Notes under the pieces: model-generated
The model's database searches: none
Seen by the model: only the letters and a program-made list of their open reading frames with translations
What the model was told of the DNA's origin: nothing
Shown here: piece by piece, positions 22,065-33,400 of the stretch
Position numbering within the stretch: position 1 is the stretch's first letter
Layout of the letters: each line of letters opens with the position of its first letter
Translations under genes and position numbers: made by a program
Assembly (NCBI RefSeq): GCF_051020765.1
Contig: NC_134935.1
Span: 5,457,579-5,521,578, forward strand
Direction of reading: 5' to 3'
Length of the DNA: 64,000 nucleotides
Source of the DNA: Lasioglossum baleicum
Lineage: Eukaryota; Arthropoda; Insecta; Hymenoptera; Halictidae

Positions 22065-23474
22065 ATGGCAAGACAGGCTCCTGTGAGTAAAATAACATAT
22101 TAATTGAAGGAAACTACGAATTAAATATAAATGCGGATACACGGTGGAAGCTGGTTAATTACAACGTCGCTTATTTGCGACAATTACTGAAGAACGGTAA
22201 CGAAAACTAGAATGCAATATTTTATTGGCAGAGTAAGTCACTTAATTGGGACAAATTATTCCGTCCAACTGCGTTACAATTAACTGGAATTCATTGTATG
22301 AAAATGCACGAAGTAGAATGATTTCGTTAAAGTGTCTGACCAGTTGACCCATTTCCACTGCACATGACATCAAACGTTCCGGTTTCATGTTCTTCTGCAC
22401 GCTTTTTGCTAGAACATGAACAGCTCCTTTTTCCAATGTATGTAAATGGAGTCTGATTTGAGAAAGATGTATTTTATAACTTGTTAACGTTAGTTGACCT
22501 ACTTTTCAGTGGACGACCATGATCCTTGCGACAGTGATTATCGCGTTTCTTCTGGGATTTGTTGCCGAGAACGAAGCAACGATAGCTCAGCCGAAAGCGC
22601 CCAATTTTCAATACTTTGAACGGTAAGAAATATATATTGAAATGATAATATCGGAGTAATGACAGTAGGAAATATTGTAATGAGAAATAAAAGCATTTAT
22701 TCGCCCAGGACGTGGATACCATTAATGTCTACTTTGTTTAGATACCATGTACTGCTGGCAACCTTTATTTGTGCATATTTATTGCTACTCATGCTTAAGC
22801 AGAATGTCCTAGTATTCGCGGTAATTCGAGGAATTTCCTTCAAATAAGGCTTAGTTTTCTAGAAAAACTAGTTTAAAATCTTTTGAAACTTTTGTGTATG
22901 AGACTTTGTATCGAGCCTAAGCTTTTAGATTATACAGTGAATGCTAGGACACCCTGTATAAAATGAACAGAATAACTATAGACTGCGGATTTTTATACGA
23001 AATAAAAATTTCCTGTGTCAATTACTAGATATAGAAGATTTACAAAAATGTATTGTATTAATTTCTAATGTGTACAACACAATGTAACGATAATCTCGAA
23101 TTGTTCTAATATTTCTACGTACTTTTTTTATGTTTGATCTATTGATTTTTGTCGGAAGTGCATAAAATCCGCAGTGTAATGATAACATAGAAATTATAGC
23201 ACCTTTTATTTCCACAATATTCTTCTATTGCTGTTCCTTATTTGTGAGGATGAAAGGAATTTGACGTGGGGACGATCTGAATAGTTGATTTTTGTTTTTT
23301 ATCAAATTTCATTCTCTAATTGGTTCTAATTAATACTAATCTTTAATCATTTGTAGGCCCAAATATCGCTATCCATATTACGATGAAAATGGCAGAGGGA
23401 AATTGCTCTACGGCTACGGAGGGCCAGAACTTTACCAATACAAAACTTACAGTGCCCTTGAAGGAATTCATTAA
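22065..23474 (+). CDS. Predicted secreted small protein, 82 aa, Tyr/Gly-rich tail
   Basis: Three exons: 22065-22082 (MARQAP), 22510-22622 and 23357-23474, with phases 0 and 2 matching at GTGAGT/TTCAG and GTAAGA/TGTAG. Exon 2 supplies a hydrophobic signal or anchor (MILATVIIAFLLGFVAENEA). Translation could equally start at that internal Met. Exon 3 encodes PKYRYPYYDENGRGKLLYGY, then GGPELYQYKTYSALEGIH and a stop. The highly regular Tyr/Gly tail suggests an extracellular or cuticle-associated insect protein, but I cannot name a family. The exon-phase layout and the Y-x-ENGR-G block resemble the preceding gene, so they could be old paralogues. A MITE (22979-23178) lies in its second intron. Confidence 0.7.
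22979..23178. mobile_element. hAT-type MITE copy (TAGACTGCGG family)
   Basis: Left TAGACTGCGGATTTTTATAC, right GTGCATAAAATCCGCAGTGT followed by A; 200 bp. It lies in the last intron of the 82-aa secreted-protein gene. No clean target duplication is visible. Confidence 0.75.
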
Positions 23475-24484
23475 CACAGGAGGGGTATCTTCTACGTTAA
23501 AATCTACAAATGACGATGCAACTTCTCGTAAAGTGATACATACATACACACACACACACGATTCTGATTCCGATCACAAGAAAACATTGTCCAGGAAAAT
23601 TTCGATTGTTAATTTAGCATAGTTCTGTGTATATATACATGTATTTTTTATAATATATTGATTGATCTGTAAATATTTATTTGTTTGATCTTGTTACCGG
23701 AAACACATCGGGTCTCGCTGTACATTTAAGGAACATTACAAGATCGTTTATTAATCAAATTATAATCAATTTTTAAATGCAATCGACTCGTGTATACTAG
23801 ATTATATCGTAAACTTATGTTCCATCGTCTTGGATTACGTTTTATTACTCGAAGATAGTACGTTCGATACAACATTTGCGTCTCGGGAAAAAAAGGAGGA
23901 TGTAAACCGGACGTAAACGAACGGATTGTGTTTCTAGATGTGACAACACGATTTTTCGTTAGTCGGGTGAATTAGAAAAGTTAATTAGAATGAGCACAAT
24001 GCTACTTCGATGCTGGGTCCCTAAGAGTACGTTTTACCAGTAGCTTAGAGCGTTAAAATTCACGACTTTTTTTTCTACGACGAATGTGTGTGTGGAATGT
24101 GCAGTAGCGTCGCTAGTGTTCTATGAAGGTGTCGAATAAACACCGTAAAAGGTGAGAAGAGAGTGAGAACGGCTAAATTCTAAGAACGCTTTAAATAACC
24201 GACTATCGTACGTCAAAAAGTCAGAAATATTTGTAAACGTTTAAAAAACTGCCAGTCGATCGTGATTGAACCCTTACACTAATCGCGCGCGGAAAAGGGA
24301 CGCGATTTTACGTTCGTTTTCGTCGTGACAAGGTGCACATACAAAGTTACAAATGTGCAAGCATAGTCGAATTATAGCGAGATTATGTTGATTTTAACGA
24401 ATGACTACTACCCCGTACGATGTTGTACGGCCATGTTTATTCCATATGATCCTTGTCCGCCTTATCTTCGGCAGACTGTAACTG
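23475..24484. other. 3' flanks of two convergent genes
   Basis: Covers the 3' side of the plus-strand small secreted gene and of the minus-strand Ca2+-ATPase gene. A minus-strand AATAAA (plus-strand TTTATT) at 24436-24441 lies about 45 bp beyond the ATPase stop. There is no other recognisable feature. Confidence 0.4.
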
Positions 24485-27400
24485 TCATACGAAATCCATC
24501 TCAGATTTACTGTAATATTGTGTACCTGCTCGTCGTCTATACAGCTGTCTCTCTATAAACTTCTTCAACTCGCTGATCACAAACACGCTCGACGTTAACG
24601 CAACCAGGAACAAAATGTCTGTAAATTCAGAAAAAGCACAGTGAGTTGTAGAATGTGTTTGGCAACAGGTTGGAGAAAATTTATTAAATGGTTCCTAATG
24701 GATATACAGGGTGATTCTGGGAACTGTTCTTAAAATGAAAAGTTTTTAAAATTATCCACCAATTTCGCACTCTTCCAGAACCAGAACAAAAATTTGTATA
24801 CTCTTAATTTCTATTTATCAATTTTCTCTTATCCATTGCCAAAAAACTTATACAGTTTTCCCTGTTCTTCGAGCATCGAATTTTCAAGACAAAGAGGAAA
24901 CATTGAGCGGAAGAGAGTGCACAGTGTACATATCTTTCGATCACTCAAAATTGTCTTATCAAGTAGTAAGAGCAAAGACTTGCTCCACATTTCCCTAGTG
25001 TCTTGCCCTGTCTCCAAGATTCGAGGAAAAACTGTACGAGATATGTAACATAACGTAGTTCGCACCTTTTGCCGTAAGAGCCTCAGTTTGGAAAACTCGT
25101 TGCAATGGTGGGAAGTAGATCACTAACATCTGTCCTATAACCGACAACGTCACGGCTACCAAAAACATTTTATTACTCCATAATCCAATGGTGAATATCG
25201 ACTTCGTCTGAAATTGGTACTCAGTTTAGTATATCGGATGTATCCGCGAAAGAGTTAATGATTTTGCAGTGCCTTACCTGTGATCTACAACTTAGAGCAT
25301 TGAACATATCGAAGAATACGAAGCAAGTGAATGTCATGGTCGTATCTCTTGCGGTATTTCCATTAATCATCTAAAGAGAAAGAATTTCAATTATTTCAGA
25401 GGTAATAGTAGTTTAATCATTCCAAGACATATTCATACCTCTCTATTATAAACCCACAAAGTGCCAAGAATGATTATAGTGGCTGACAATAGTACATTGA
25501 TGATGAGATGTCGAGTGATCATTGGTTCCTTGGTGTTACGTGGCTTCTGTTTCAGTACATCTTTATCGACTGGTTCGACTCCAAGACTGAAACGAATAAC
25601 TCAACATATTAATAACGTATTAATAAACTTCTAATGTTTGTGTAAATTACCTTTGAGCAGGTGGCCCATCCATAATAATATTAATCCAAAGAATTTGCAT
25701 TGCATTCAAAGGATTCGGTATCCCCATCAGAGTGGCAAGAGCAATTAATGAAAGAGCTGCTATACTAGTACTTAACTGGAATCTTACAAAATTCCTTATG
25801 TTGTGAAAAATTCCTTTTCCTTCTTCGATCGCAGCGCTAAAAGAAACACCAAATAAATAAACGTACGTGTATAAAATGGAAAACAATTATTAATACACCC
25901 AAGAAAAATATTTACATGATAGTTGCGAAATCATCATCCACTAAAATCATGTCTGCAGCTTCCTTGCAAACGTCGGTACCATTTTTACCCATAGCTATGC
26001 CTATGTCCGCCTTTTTTAAGGCAACTCCATCATTCACTCCATCACCAGTCATGCCCACTATGTTGCCCTCCCTTTGCAAGGCCTTCACAATGCATAATTT
26101 GTGCTTAGGCGTGACCCGATAAAACACGCTAACATTGTTGATACATTGCTCCAGCTGGTGTTCAGTCATTAAGTCGATCTCGTCTCCAGACATTAGTCGC
26201 GAGTGAAGTGTGTCTAGCCCGATCATGGTAGCTGAAATGGAAATTACCAAATACAGTGCACTGTATTAACCTCTTGCCCTACAATATCGTGTCAGACTCG
26301 TGATTAAGATTCTGAACAGAGTCTAATGAAATTTTATTTTGGTTTTGTTAATGTATAGTTATTGGAGAACATGTAGGCATACAATCCTTTTTTAAGAGAA
26401 TAAAATAGATCGTAGAGGAAAGGGTTCACAACACTTGCACACACAGCTGAGAATACAGTAAAATAAAATTATTCGGCCCATCCCATACCTATTGCAGATG
26501 CAGTTTCTTTGGCATCCCCTGTGACCATTTTGACTTTAACGCCACTGTTAATCAGAGTTGTAATCGACTCGTGAACGTGTGGTCTGGGTGGATCGCATAT
26601 TCCCACCAAACCAACATATACGAGATCTTGCAATGATGTACCACGCGCTAAACCAATTACTGTGAACAATGAAACATTGTAAATAACTCACAAGAGACAG
26701 TCAAAATCATTTGTTACAAATAGAATCGTAAAGTCACCTCTTAATCCTTGTTGCCCAATCTCGTAGGCTTCTCTTAAGAACGCTTCATCTTTCTCCTGAT
26801 TAAGAAAACATACTTGTCCGTTCTCAGAATACTTGGCACATCGAGGCAAGATCTTCTCTATAGCACCTTTTACAAAAAATATTTCTTCCTTAATCTGTAA
26901 CATATATAATGTACACAATATGAAAATGCACTTTGTCTCGTCTGAAGTCTTCGTATAAAATTCTCTGTAAATCTGTAAAGAATGCGACTCTCTATTAAAC
27001 TTTTTTGTAAAATGTAACTTTCAACTCTGAAGTTTAGATATCCATTGAATCATATGAATTTTAAAGACGTTTATAAGGTCCGTTTTCAGTGGAACAAAAG
27101 TACCCATCGTTAAAATGCATGATTCATGGTACACTTTAAAGTTTAAAAGTTATATTTTATAAAACAGTTACATAGAAAAGCACATTCTTTACAGATTTAC
27201 AAAGAAGCAATACTTTTATTTGGCACTGTACAGTGAAACATTGATTTACCTCTCCATACTTCGGTGCACATTTCACAGCCATCATTTTTTGCTCCGAAGA
27301 AAAAGGATACTCCTTTAGGCGCACATATTTCTCTGTGGCTTCGTACATTCCATATTTCATTGATAACGCTATCAACGCACCTTCCGTTGGTTGACCAAGC

Positions 27401-29441
27401 AGAGTGTCGTCCTGTATTATGGCATTGTTACAGACACATCCGACTTCTAGCATATTGTTAATAGAAATACGAGCTTGATCGTAATTGTCGCATTTTCGAA
27501 TTCGAACTTCTCCCTTATCGTTGTAGCCAGTGCCAGTAATATCAGCCACGTATCCTTCCGAAGTTACTAAGATTGTTGCGGTCATCTCGTTCTTTGTGAT
27601 AGTACCAGTTTTATCGGAACATATCACATTCACGCAACCTACGCGTTAACAGCATGGCATTGAAACGTTTACGTGGGAGTTAGATAAATATTACATAAAT
27701 ATTATACAACGATGTGGTACACCTACATACCAAGTGTCTCAACTGTTGGTAACTTTTTAACGATAGCCTTTCTTTTGGCCATCCTCATAACGCCCAGAGC
27801 TAAAGTTACAGTTACCACGATGGGTAAACCTTCAGGTATAGCTGCTACTGCCAAACTCACGCTGATGGTAAACATTTCAAGAATTGCTTTGCCCTGGATC
27901 CAGCCAAGAAGCATAATGATACCAATAATACAAAATGAGTAAAAGGATAACTGAGTGCCCAAAATGTCCATGCTCCTCTGCAGAGGTGTTTTTGGTGCTT
28001 CTTCGGCTTGCATCATCGAAAAGACTTCTCCAAACTCACTCTTCTCGCCTGTGTTGACTACTATACCCTACAAATAACGTCTTTGATTACTCTTACATTG
28101 TTGACATGTTACGATTAGAAGTGTACGGGTACTTGAACTTACTTTGCCATTTCCACAACGCACCAGCGTACCCATAAATGCAATATTCTTCTTCGTCGTC
28201 AACCCATTAGTTTTGAGTAGCGGAGCAGTTGACTTTTGTGCTGGTTCAGTTTCTCCGGTGAAACTGCTTTCGTCGATTGCTAAATCTATCGCTTCGAATA
28301 TCCTGATATCTGCAGGTACTCTATCCCCGATATTTAAATAAACTATATCGCCAGGAACTAAATTGCGAGCGAGAAATGTTTCTAAATGGCCTTCTCGTAA
28401 GCTGGAAGAGAAACAGTGAAACCACTGCGGTAACTACATTTTTTAACATCGTAAGTATAGCCAGAAATAATCATTTTAACCCTGAACCTAAGTCGGGACA
28501 TTCAAGGTACGTTTTAAGTGGATATTACAAAGAAATAAGTTTCACCTTTATCGATCTAGTTTTCAAATTGGATACTACATCTTCTTTCCTAACACAAGGC
28601 AAAGGAATGCTCCGTTATAAAGGGTTACTATATCCTCCAAGGACCATACTTCTAAAGGAAATATTCTTTTAAATAAATGCTACTCAAACGATTTTGGCTT
28701 GGTGTTCGAAACTACAGAAAATTCTTTCAACAAAAATATATATAAATATATAGTTCTTTACCAATGACATGTTGGTGGCACCAATTTGTTTAATTCTTCT
28801 AAGGATTTTTCAGAACGGTACTCTTGTACAAATGCAACCGTCACTACTATTATGATAGCCTGCAAGAAAAGAATTGCACAAAATTAAGAATGATTATATT
28901 ATTTAACTACTGGTACGTTTGTTAGAAAAATAGAACTCACCACTGTAATACTGACAGCGTCGTCGAACTGCCTCATACATATGCTAACAAAAGCCGAACC
29001 AAGTAATAATAGAATTAAGGGATTCTTGAACTGAAAAAGTAAGTTTTTCTTATTAGATGTTGCCCATAACAATGTACAGACAGCGGATTTTATGCATTTA
29101 TGGCAAAAATGAGTATGTTATATTGTTTGTAAGAAAATAAACTTTTATTTCACTCCAGTTTGTGGTGATTCAGGTAGAAAATGTTTATTTTGCATAAAGA
29201 TTTTTTTGCAGAATTTTGTATTAAATATATGAAATACCTGTTCAACATATTTTTTCCATGTTGGTTCTTCTTCTTTAACACTAAATTCATTAAATCCAGC
29301 TAACTGTCTCCGGTGGTCGGCTTCCTGCCACCATAGTCCCGTTCTTACATCGACATGTAACCTCGCTGCCACTTCTTCAGGGCCGAGACTGGCAGCTTCC
29401 GCCGTTGTTAACCACATTTCTGGGCTTGGATCTTGCGGGCC
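24485..29441 (-). CDS. ATP2C1: Secretory-pathway Ca2+/Mn2+-transporting P-type ATPase (SPCA), about 899 aa
   Basis: Golgi pump that moves Ca2+ and Mn2+ into the secretory pathway. Fourteen minus-strand exons: 29441-29238, 29030-28941, 28859-28762, 28401-28143, 28067-27731, 27638-27250, 26894-26738, 26659-26489, 26231-25916, 25836-25651, 25586-25439, 25370-25278, 25207-25066 and 24618-24485; all phases agree. Counting from the Met at 29417, the signatures are TGE in SSFTGETEPAQKS, PEGLP (287-291), phosphorylation motif ICSDKTGTITKNE (Asp 330), VKGAIEKILPRC in the nucleotide domain, VTGDAKE, and TGDGVND (621-627). The last helices end in a short basic tail, as in SPCA. About 900 aa matches the family, and SERCA or PMCA would be longer. 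The first exon is uncertain: the open frame continues upstream of the Met at 29417 to an acceptor-like TTTAAG at 29442, so a short 5' coding exon may exist. Confidence 0.95.
29078..29205. mobile_element. Partial MITE (TAGACTGCGG family) in an ATPase intron
   Basis: Left CAGACAGCGGATTTTATGC with ATTTATGGCAAAAATGAG, right TTTATTTTGCATAAAGATTT. Both ends are recognisable but shortened. It lies in the intron between the first two recognised coding exons. Confidence 0.55.
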
Positions 29442-30534
29442 CTTAAACAACGAAACATTGTCTATCTCTTTGCAACGAATAATCTTGCATATATATCTAG
29501 AAATAAATTGCATACCTCAGTCAAGAGCTTCAACCATTTTTGAACAGCATAAAATGCATTATGTTTGGGAAAGTTTTAAATCTTTTACTTCGCACACATC
29601 TCACATATTTATCAATGATATAATATTAAACAATCAATCTTTCTTTCACGACATATGTCACAGGATTTTCAACTTCACACTTTTATGTACAATAGAATAC
29701 ACCTTAGCTCGCACACAGTGGCTATTTAAGTATAATTTCTATGTAGTATATTTTAGTAATCGATCTTCCGAATACGCTGAATTTTATAGACATTTATTTG
29801 CATTCAACAAGTACTATTTAATTAGAGCCACAAATTACGTCAAACTGACGCTTGGTTTAGTGACACGTGCGTTGAAAGTTACGGCAGATTTGTCCGTATG
29901 TGTGACACGAATGCGAGCAATAAAAAATTCGTTAGTTGCAACGTGTAAGAAACAATAATATCTCCATGAGAATAAGTTTATGTCACGGTTCCTGAAACAC
30001 TTATTTATCAACAGAAATTCTAACCTATAACGAATCCGCGCGAGAAGCAAAATGTGTCTATTGATATGTAAAAATGGAACGTTAATTTTAATGTATCCGT
30101 AAATGAAGTACGTAGATAGGTTGAGTGAAGGCAGAGATTAGTAGTTCATGAAATCAATGTAATTAATGAACTGCGTGTGTAATTTGTGTAAATGTAGATA
30201 TTTATGGATTGATTTATAGAATTTCCAATCAAATTACGACTTATTTCTCCCATCGAGGTTCCTATCATATTCCAGATCTTATCGAAAGGCATTCAATATT
30301 TTACTATAACGAATTATACGTAATTGCACACGAGTAATCAATGCATGAACACCTGCATAAATATTTGCACATGTCATATGTACACGCATACAACGAAATC
30401 GTTGAATAGATTATGATGTTTATGCATACGCGGATGCAACATGACGAGTACAATTCAAAGAAGAATTCGTAAAGAAGTATTCGTAATTTGAATAAACAAA
30501 TGATTCTTGATTTGACAATTCCATGTTTTATGAC

Positions 30535-30713
30535 TAGACTGCGGATCTTTATGCAAAATAAAAATATTCCGCATCGATTGTGGGAAGCAGTAGTTAAATA
30601 AACATTTATTTCATTCCCAACGTAACAATATACTCTTAGATTTTTTATATTTTTCACTGTTTTATGTTTCACCCAGTTAATTTCTCCATAAATGCATAAA
30701 AGTCCGCAGTCTA
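30535..30713. mobile_element. hAT-type MITE copy with perfect 8-bp TSD
   Basis: Left TAGACTGCGGATCTTTATGC, right AAATGCATAAAAGTCCGCAG followed by TCTA; 179 bp. Flanked on both sides by TTTATGAC (30527-30534 and 30714-30721). One of the three best-preserved copies. Confidence 0.9.
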
Positions 30714-31885
30714 TTTATGACTATTATTATTAAAGGATGACATTATCTCAATTTTTCACGTCCGTGTTGTTGTTATACAATATTCTACCCTTACAACAAT
30801 TCGATTTAAAATTGACAAATTTCAGATTGATTCAACAGAGTAGAATTGTTCAATTATTTCATAGATATTGTTGCCGTTCAAATTTCTGTTCCAGCGATTA
30901 TCGATCCATTTTCCTTCGAACATGCAAGGCCGCACATTGTTGTTCTAGGCGTAGATCAATTTATTCGCTTAGTTCATTACTAGATACGAATATTAAAGGG
31001 ACGTATTCAAACGATTACGTTGAATTCGTCGTTGTAATCTCTGTATATTTATCTTGAAATACTGGACGTTGAGACAAACATCCGTGTTTAGATTTCAGGT
31101 GTCCTATAATCGTAGAAAATTACCGTTCGAACAGAGACTAATACAAGGTGTCCGATTGACAATGTCCAGGATATTGCATTACTCAGAAATAAATGAATAT
31201 TAGCTACACGTAGATTTGCGAGCAAGAATTGCGATCCTGGTAGGTGCTGTTGGCAGGGTAAGTTTAGGATCGATACCGAAACACTCGAAGACGTTACTAC
31301 AGTTGTAGCAAAGTTGAAAATTTTTTTCTATTACCCCCCTTTATATATCTATAAATATATCCTTTACTGCGTTCAATTCTAATAATATTTTAATATTAAT
31401 ATTTCGCTAGTATTGATTCAGATTATCAGAACTATTTTATTATTTCGAAAAAATTATCTATTTGGAGACGAGAAACAATTTTACATGAACGGATTATTCG
31501 AGAAGATAATTTTAGCGTTAATAGATTAGTAACCCGTTTAAGTACTTTTCACAGCTGCACGATTTACGTGGAATAACTCTCCCGTGACCTTGAATTCCGT
31601 AGTGTTTACATCACCCATCAGACGAGGAACTCATAATCCCAATACCCTATGTTACGGTTTGGTTTTAGAATCGTAATCTTATTTGTTAATTAAGAATATC
31701 TTTCGATGTGTTGAGTGACAACAGAAACGATTGCTCCTCGATGTTCGACGAAGTATGTATACATATACATATAGCTTTAGAAGAACAGCTAATTAACCCT
31801 TCAACTATGGCATGCTCCAACGAACAATTGTTAGAATGATGACCGTCGCTAAAGCTAGCGACACATCGCTATCCATGGTTAAAAA

Positions 31886-31996
31886 CCAGAAACTACTAAC
31901 TTTTCGACGTATACAGGTTAATATTTTTATTATAAAAAATATCGAGCTACATCGACCAATGTATTCAAGAACATATAATTCCATTTAAAAGATCAA
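31886..31996. repeat. Diverged foldback-element arm
   Basis: Aligns with the right arm at 16530-16640: ACTACTAACTTTTCGAC, AGGTTA.TA.TTTTTAT, AGCT.CATCGA..(G)ATGTATT. The second arm is not found, so this is an old, truncated relative. Confidence 0.5.
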
Positions 31997-32118
31997 AGTG
32001 GACAAACCGTTTCCGCAACCACTCCCAAAAAAGATAATCAGATTAGAACATTCTCTCCTCGAAAACATTCAATTTCTATCTGCAACACGTCCTGCTGTTA
32101 CTCATAATACATAATGAC

Positions 32119-32281
32119 TAGACTGCGGATCTTTATGCAAAATAAAAAAATGGTCTGCATCGATTGCAAGAAATAGAAACCAAGAAATCATACATTGACA
32201 TCTTCAATTTTGAAAATTTTCCAACAATTTTCAATTTCATCTACTCAATTTTTCTATAAATGAATAAAGATCTGCAGTCTA
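32119..32281. mobile_element. hAT-type MITE copy with perfect 8-bp TSD
   Basis: Left TAGACTGCGGATCTTTATGC, right ATAAATGAATAAAGATCTGC followed by AGTCTA; 163 bp. Flanked by ATAATGAC (32111-32118) and ATAATGAC (32282-32289). Confidence 0.9.
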
Positions 32282-32986
32282 ATAATGACTTAAATCGATG
32301 CGGTAATATCTGATGGGACACCCTATACATATGCGAGTACATCTTCCACAGTCAAAGGGGTAACATCGCATGCCAAATCGGTCATTGATCTTAGGAGAAA
32401 ATTTAAAAGCTTTTGAGAAAGGGTAAAAGTGTTAACGGTGTATCCGATGTATCGGTGTAAATGAAAAGATAGGTAGTATTACCTTACCGTGTTAAAAACT
32501 AAAAAAAATGAAAAATTCCTACCTCTTTCAACACTGCATCCTCGTCGCTTCCCTTCATTTCTTCCAATAAGATCCGTCTCCCTTTCTCTCTTCTATCCCT
32601 GGTAGACGGCAACCAGCTTCACAATACTGTGCTCCTTTCCTTTTTTCGAATCGTGCTTGTGACGCCACGGAATCTTTGGCCTGACAACTTTCGACTCTGC
32701 TGTTGTCTGTCAATCCGGTTTCACCGTTTCGAAAAACGGAAATACACAGCTCATGGTCTGACTGAATTCCTGTCAAAACGGCAACGAACCAGCATTGAGC
32801 GTGTGCGTTCGGGGAGGTTAAAGTGTTCTGCCGATTTCTAGTCACGCGAAGGTCAAACCAAACAAAAAAAGGACGTCTAACGTTCCTTTAGAATTTTCGA
32901 ATGTGTCGTAGTCGAGTGCAAATATTGGTAGACTCGTCCGAATAAACGAGCACGATTCGAAACAGTATTTGTGTCTAATTCATATC

Positions 32987-33170
32987 TAGACTGCGGATGT
33001 TTATGCAAATTTTCAGTGGTAATAGCTAGACATTAGAAGAATTTTAAAATACTGTTATATTATTTTCAACGTATTAAAAACAACTTAAGAAAGACAATGA
33101 ATGTCTATTTCATTCCAGATTGTTGCAATTTAGGTAGAAAATTTTTATTTTGCATAAAGATCCTTGTAGA
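32987..33170. mobile_element. MITE copy with eroded right end (TAGACTGCGG family)
   Basis: Left TAGACTGCGGATGTTTATGC; the interior TTTCATTCCAGATTGTTGCA and TTTATTTTGCATAAAGATCC are family-typical. The right terminus GCAGTCTA is missing; sequence instead runs on into the dispersed repeat at 33190. Confidence 0.65.
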
Positions 33171-33189
33171 TCCGAAATAAATAAAAATT

Positions 33190-33400
33190 GTACTAATTTT
33201 AATAAGCCACAAATATTTCTTGTTTCGAGATATCCAAAGGAAAAGGATATTAACGCTAAATGAATTCCATATAAATGTGGAAATAACAAGCACTACCAAC
33301 GGTTCGAATTAATTTAGCTTAAAATAATGTGATGTGAAATAACTGATAAACTCATTCTTTCTAAATTTTCACTTTGATCGCTTTCATAATTATGGACACT
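33190..33400. repeat. Dispersed AT-rich repeat, copy 4
   Basis: Matches the reverse complement of 2470-2620 (TTTCTTGTTTCGAGATAT, AAAGGAAAAGGATATTAA) and, in direct orientation, 13405-13560 (AAATAACAAGCACTA, TAATTTAG.T.AAAATAAT). Non-coding. Confidence 0.55.

Noticed and set aside
24140..30120. SERCA or plasma-membrane Ca2+-ATPase identity for the P-type pump
   Set aside because: Total length near 900 aa, the N-terminal SPCA block and the short tail fit SPCA; SERCA-specific and PMCA calmodulin-binding regions are absent.
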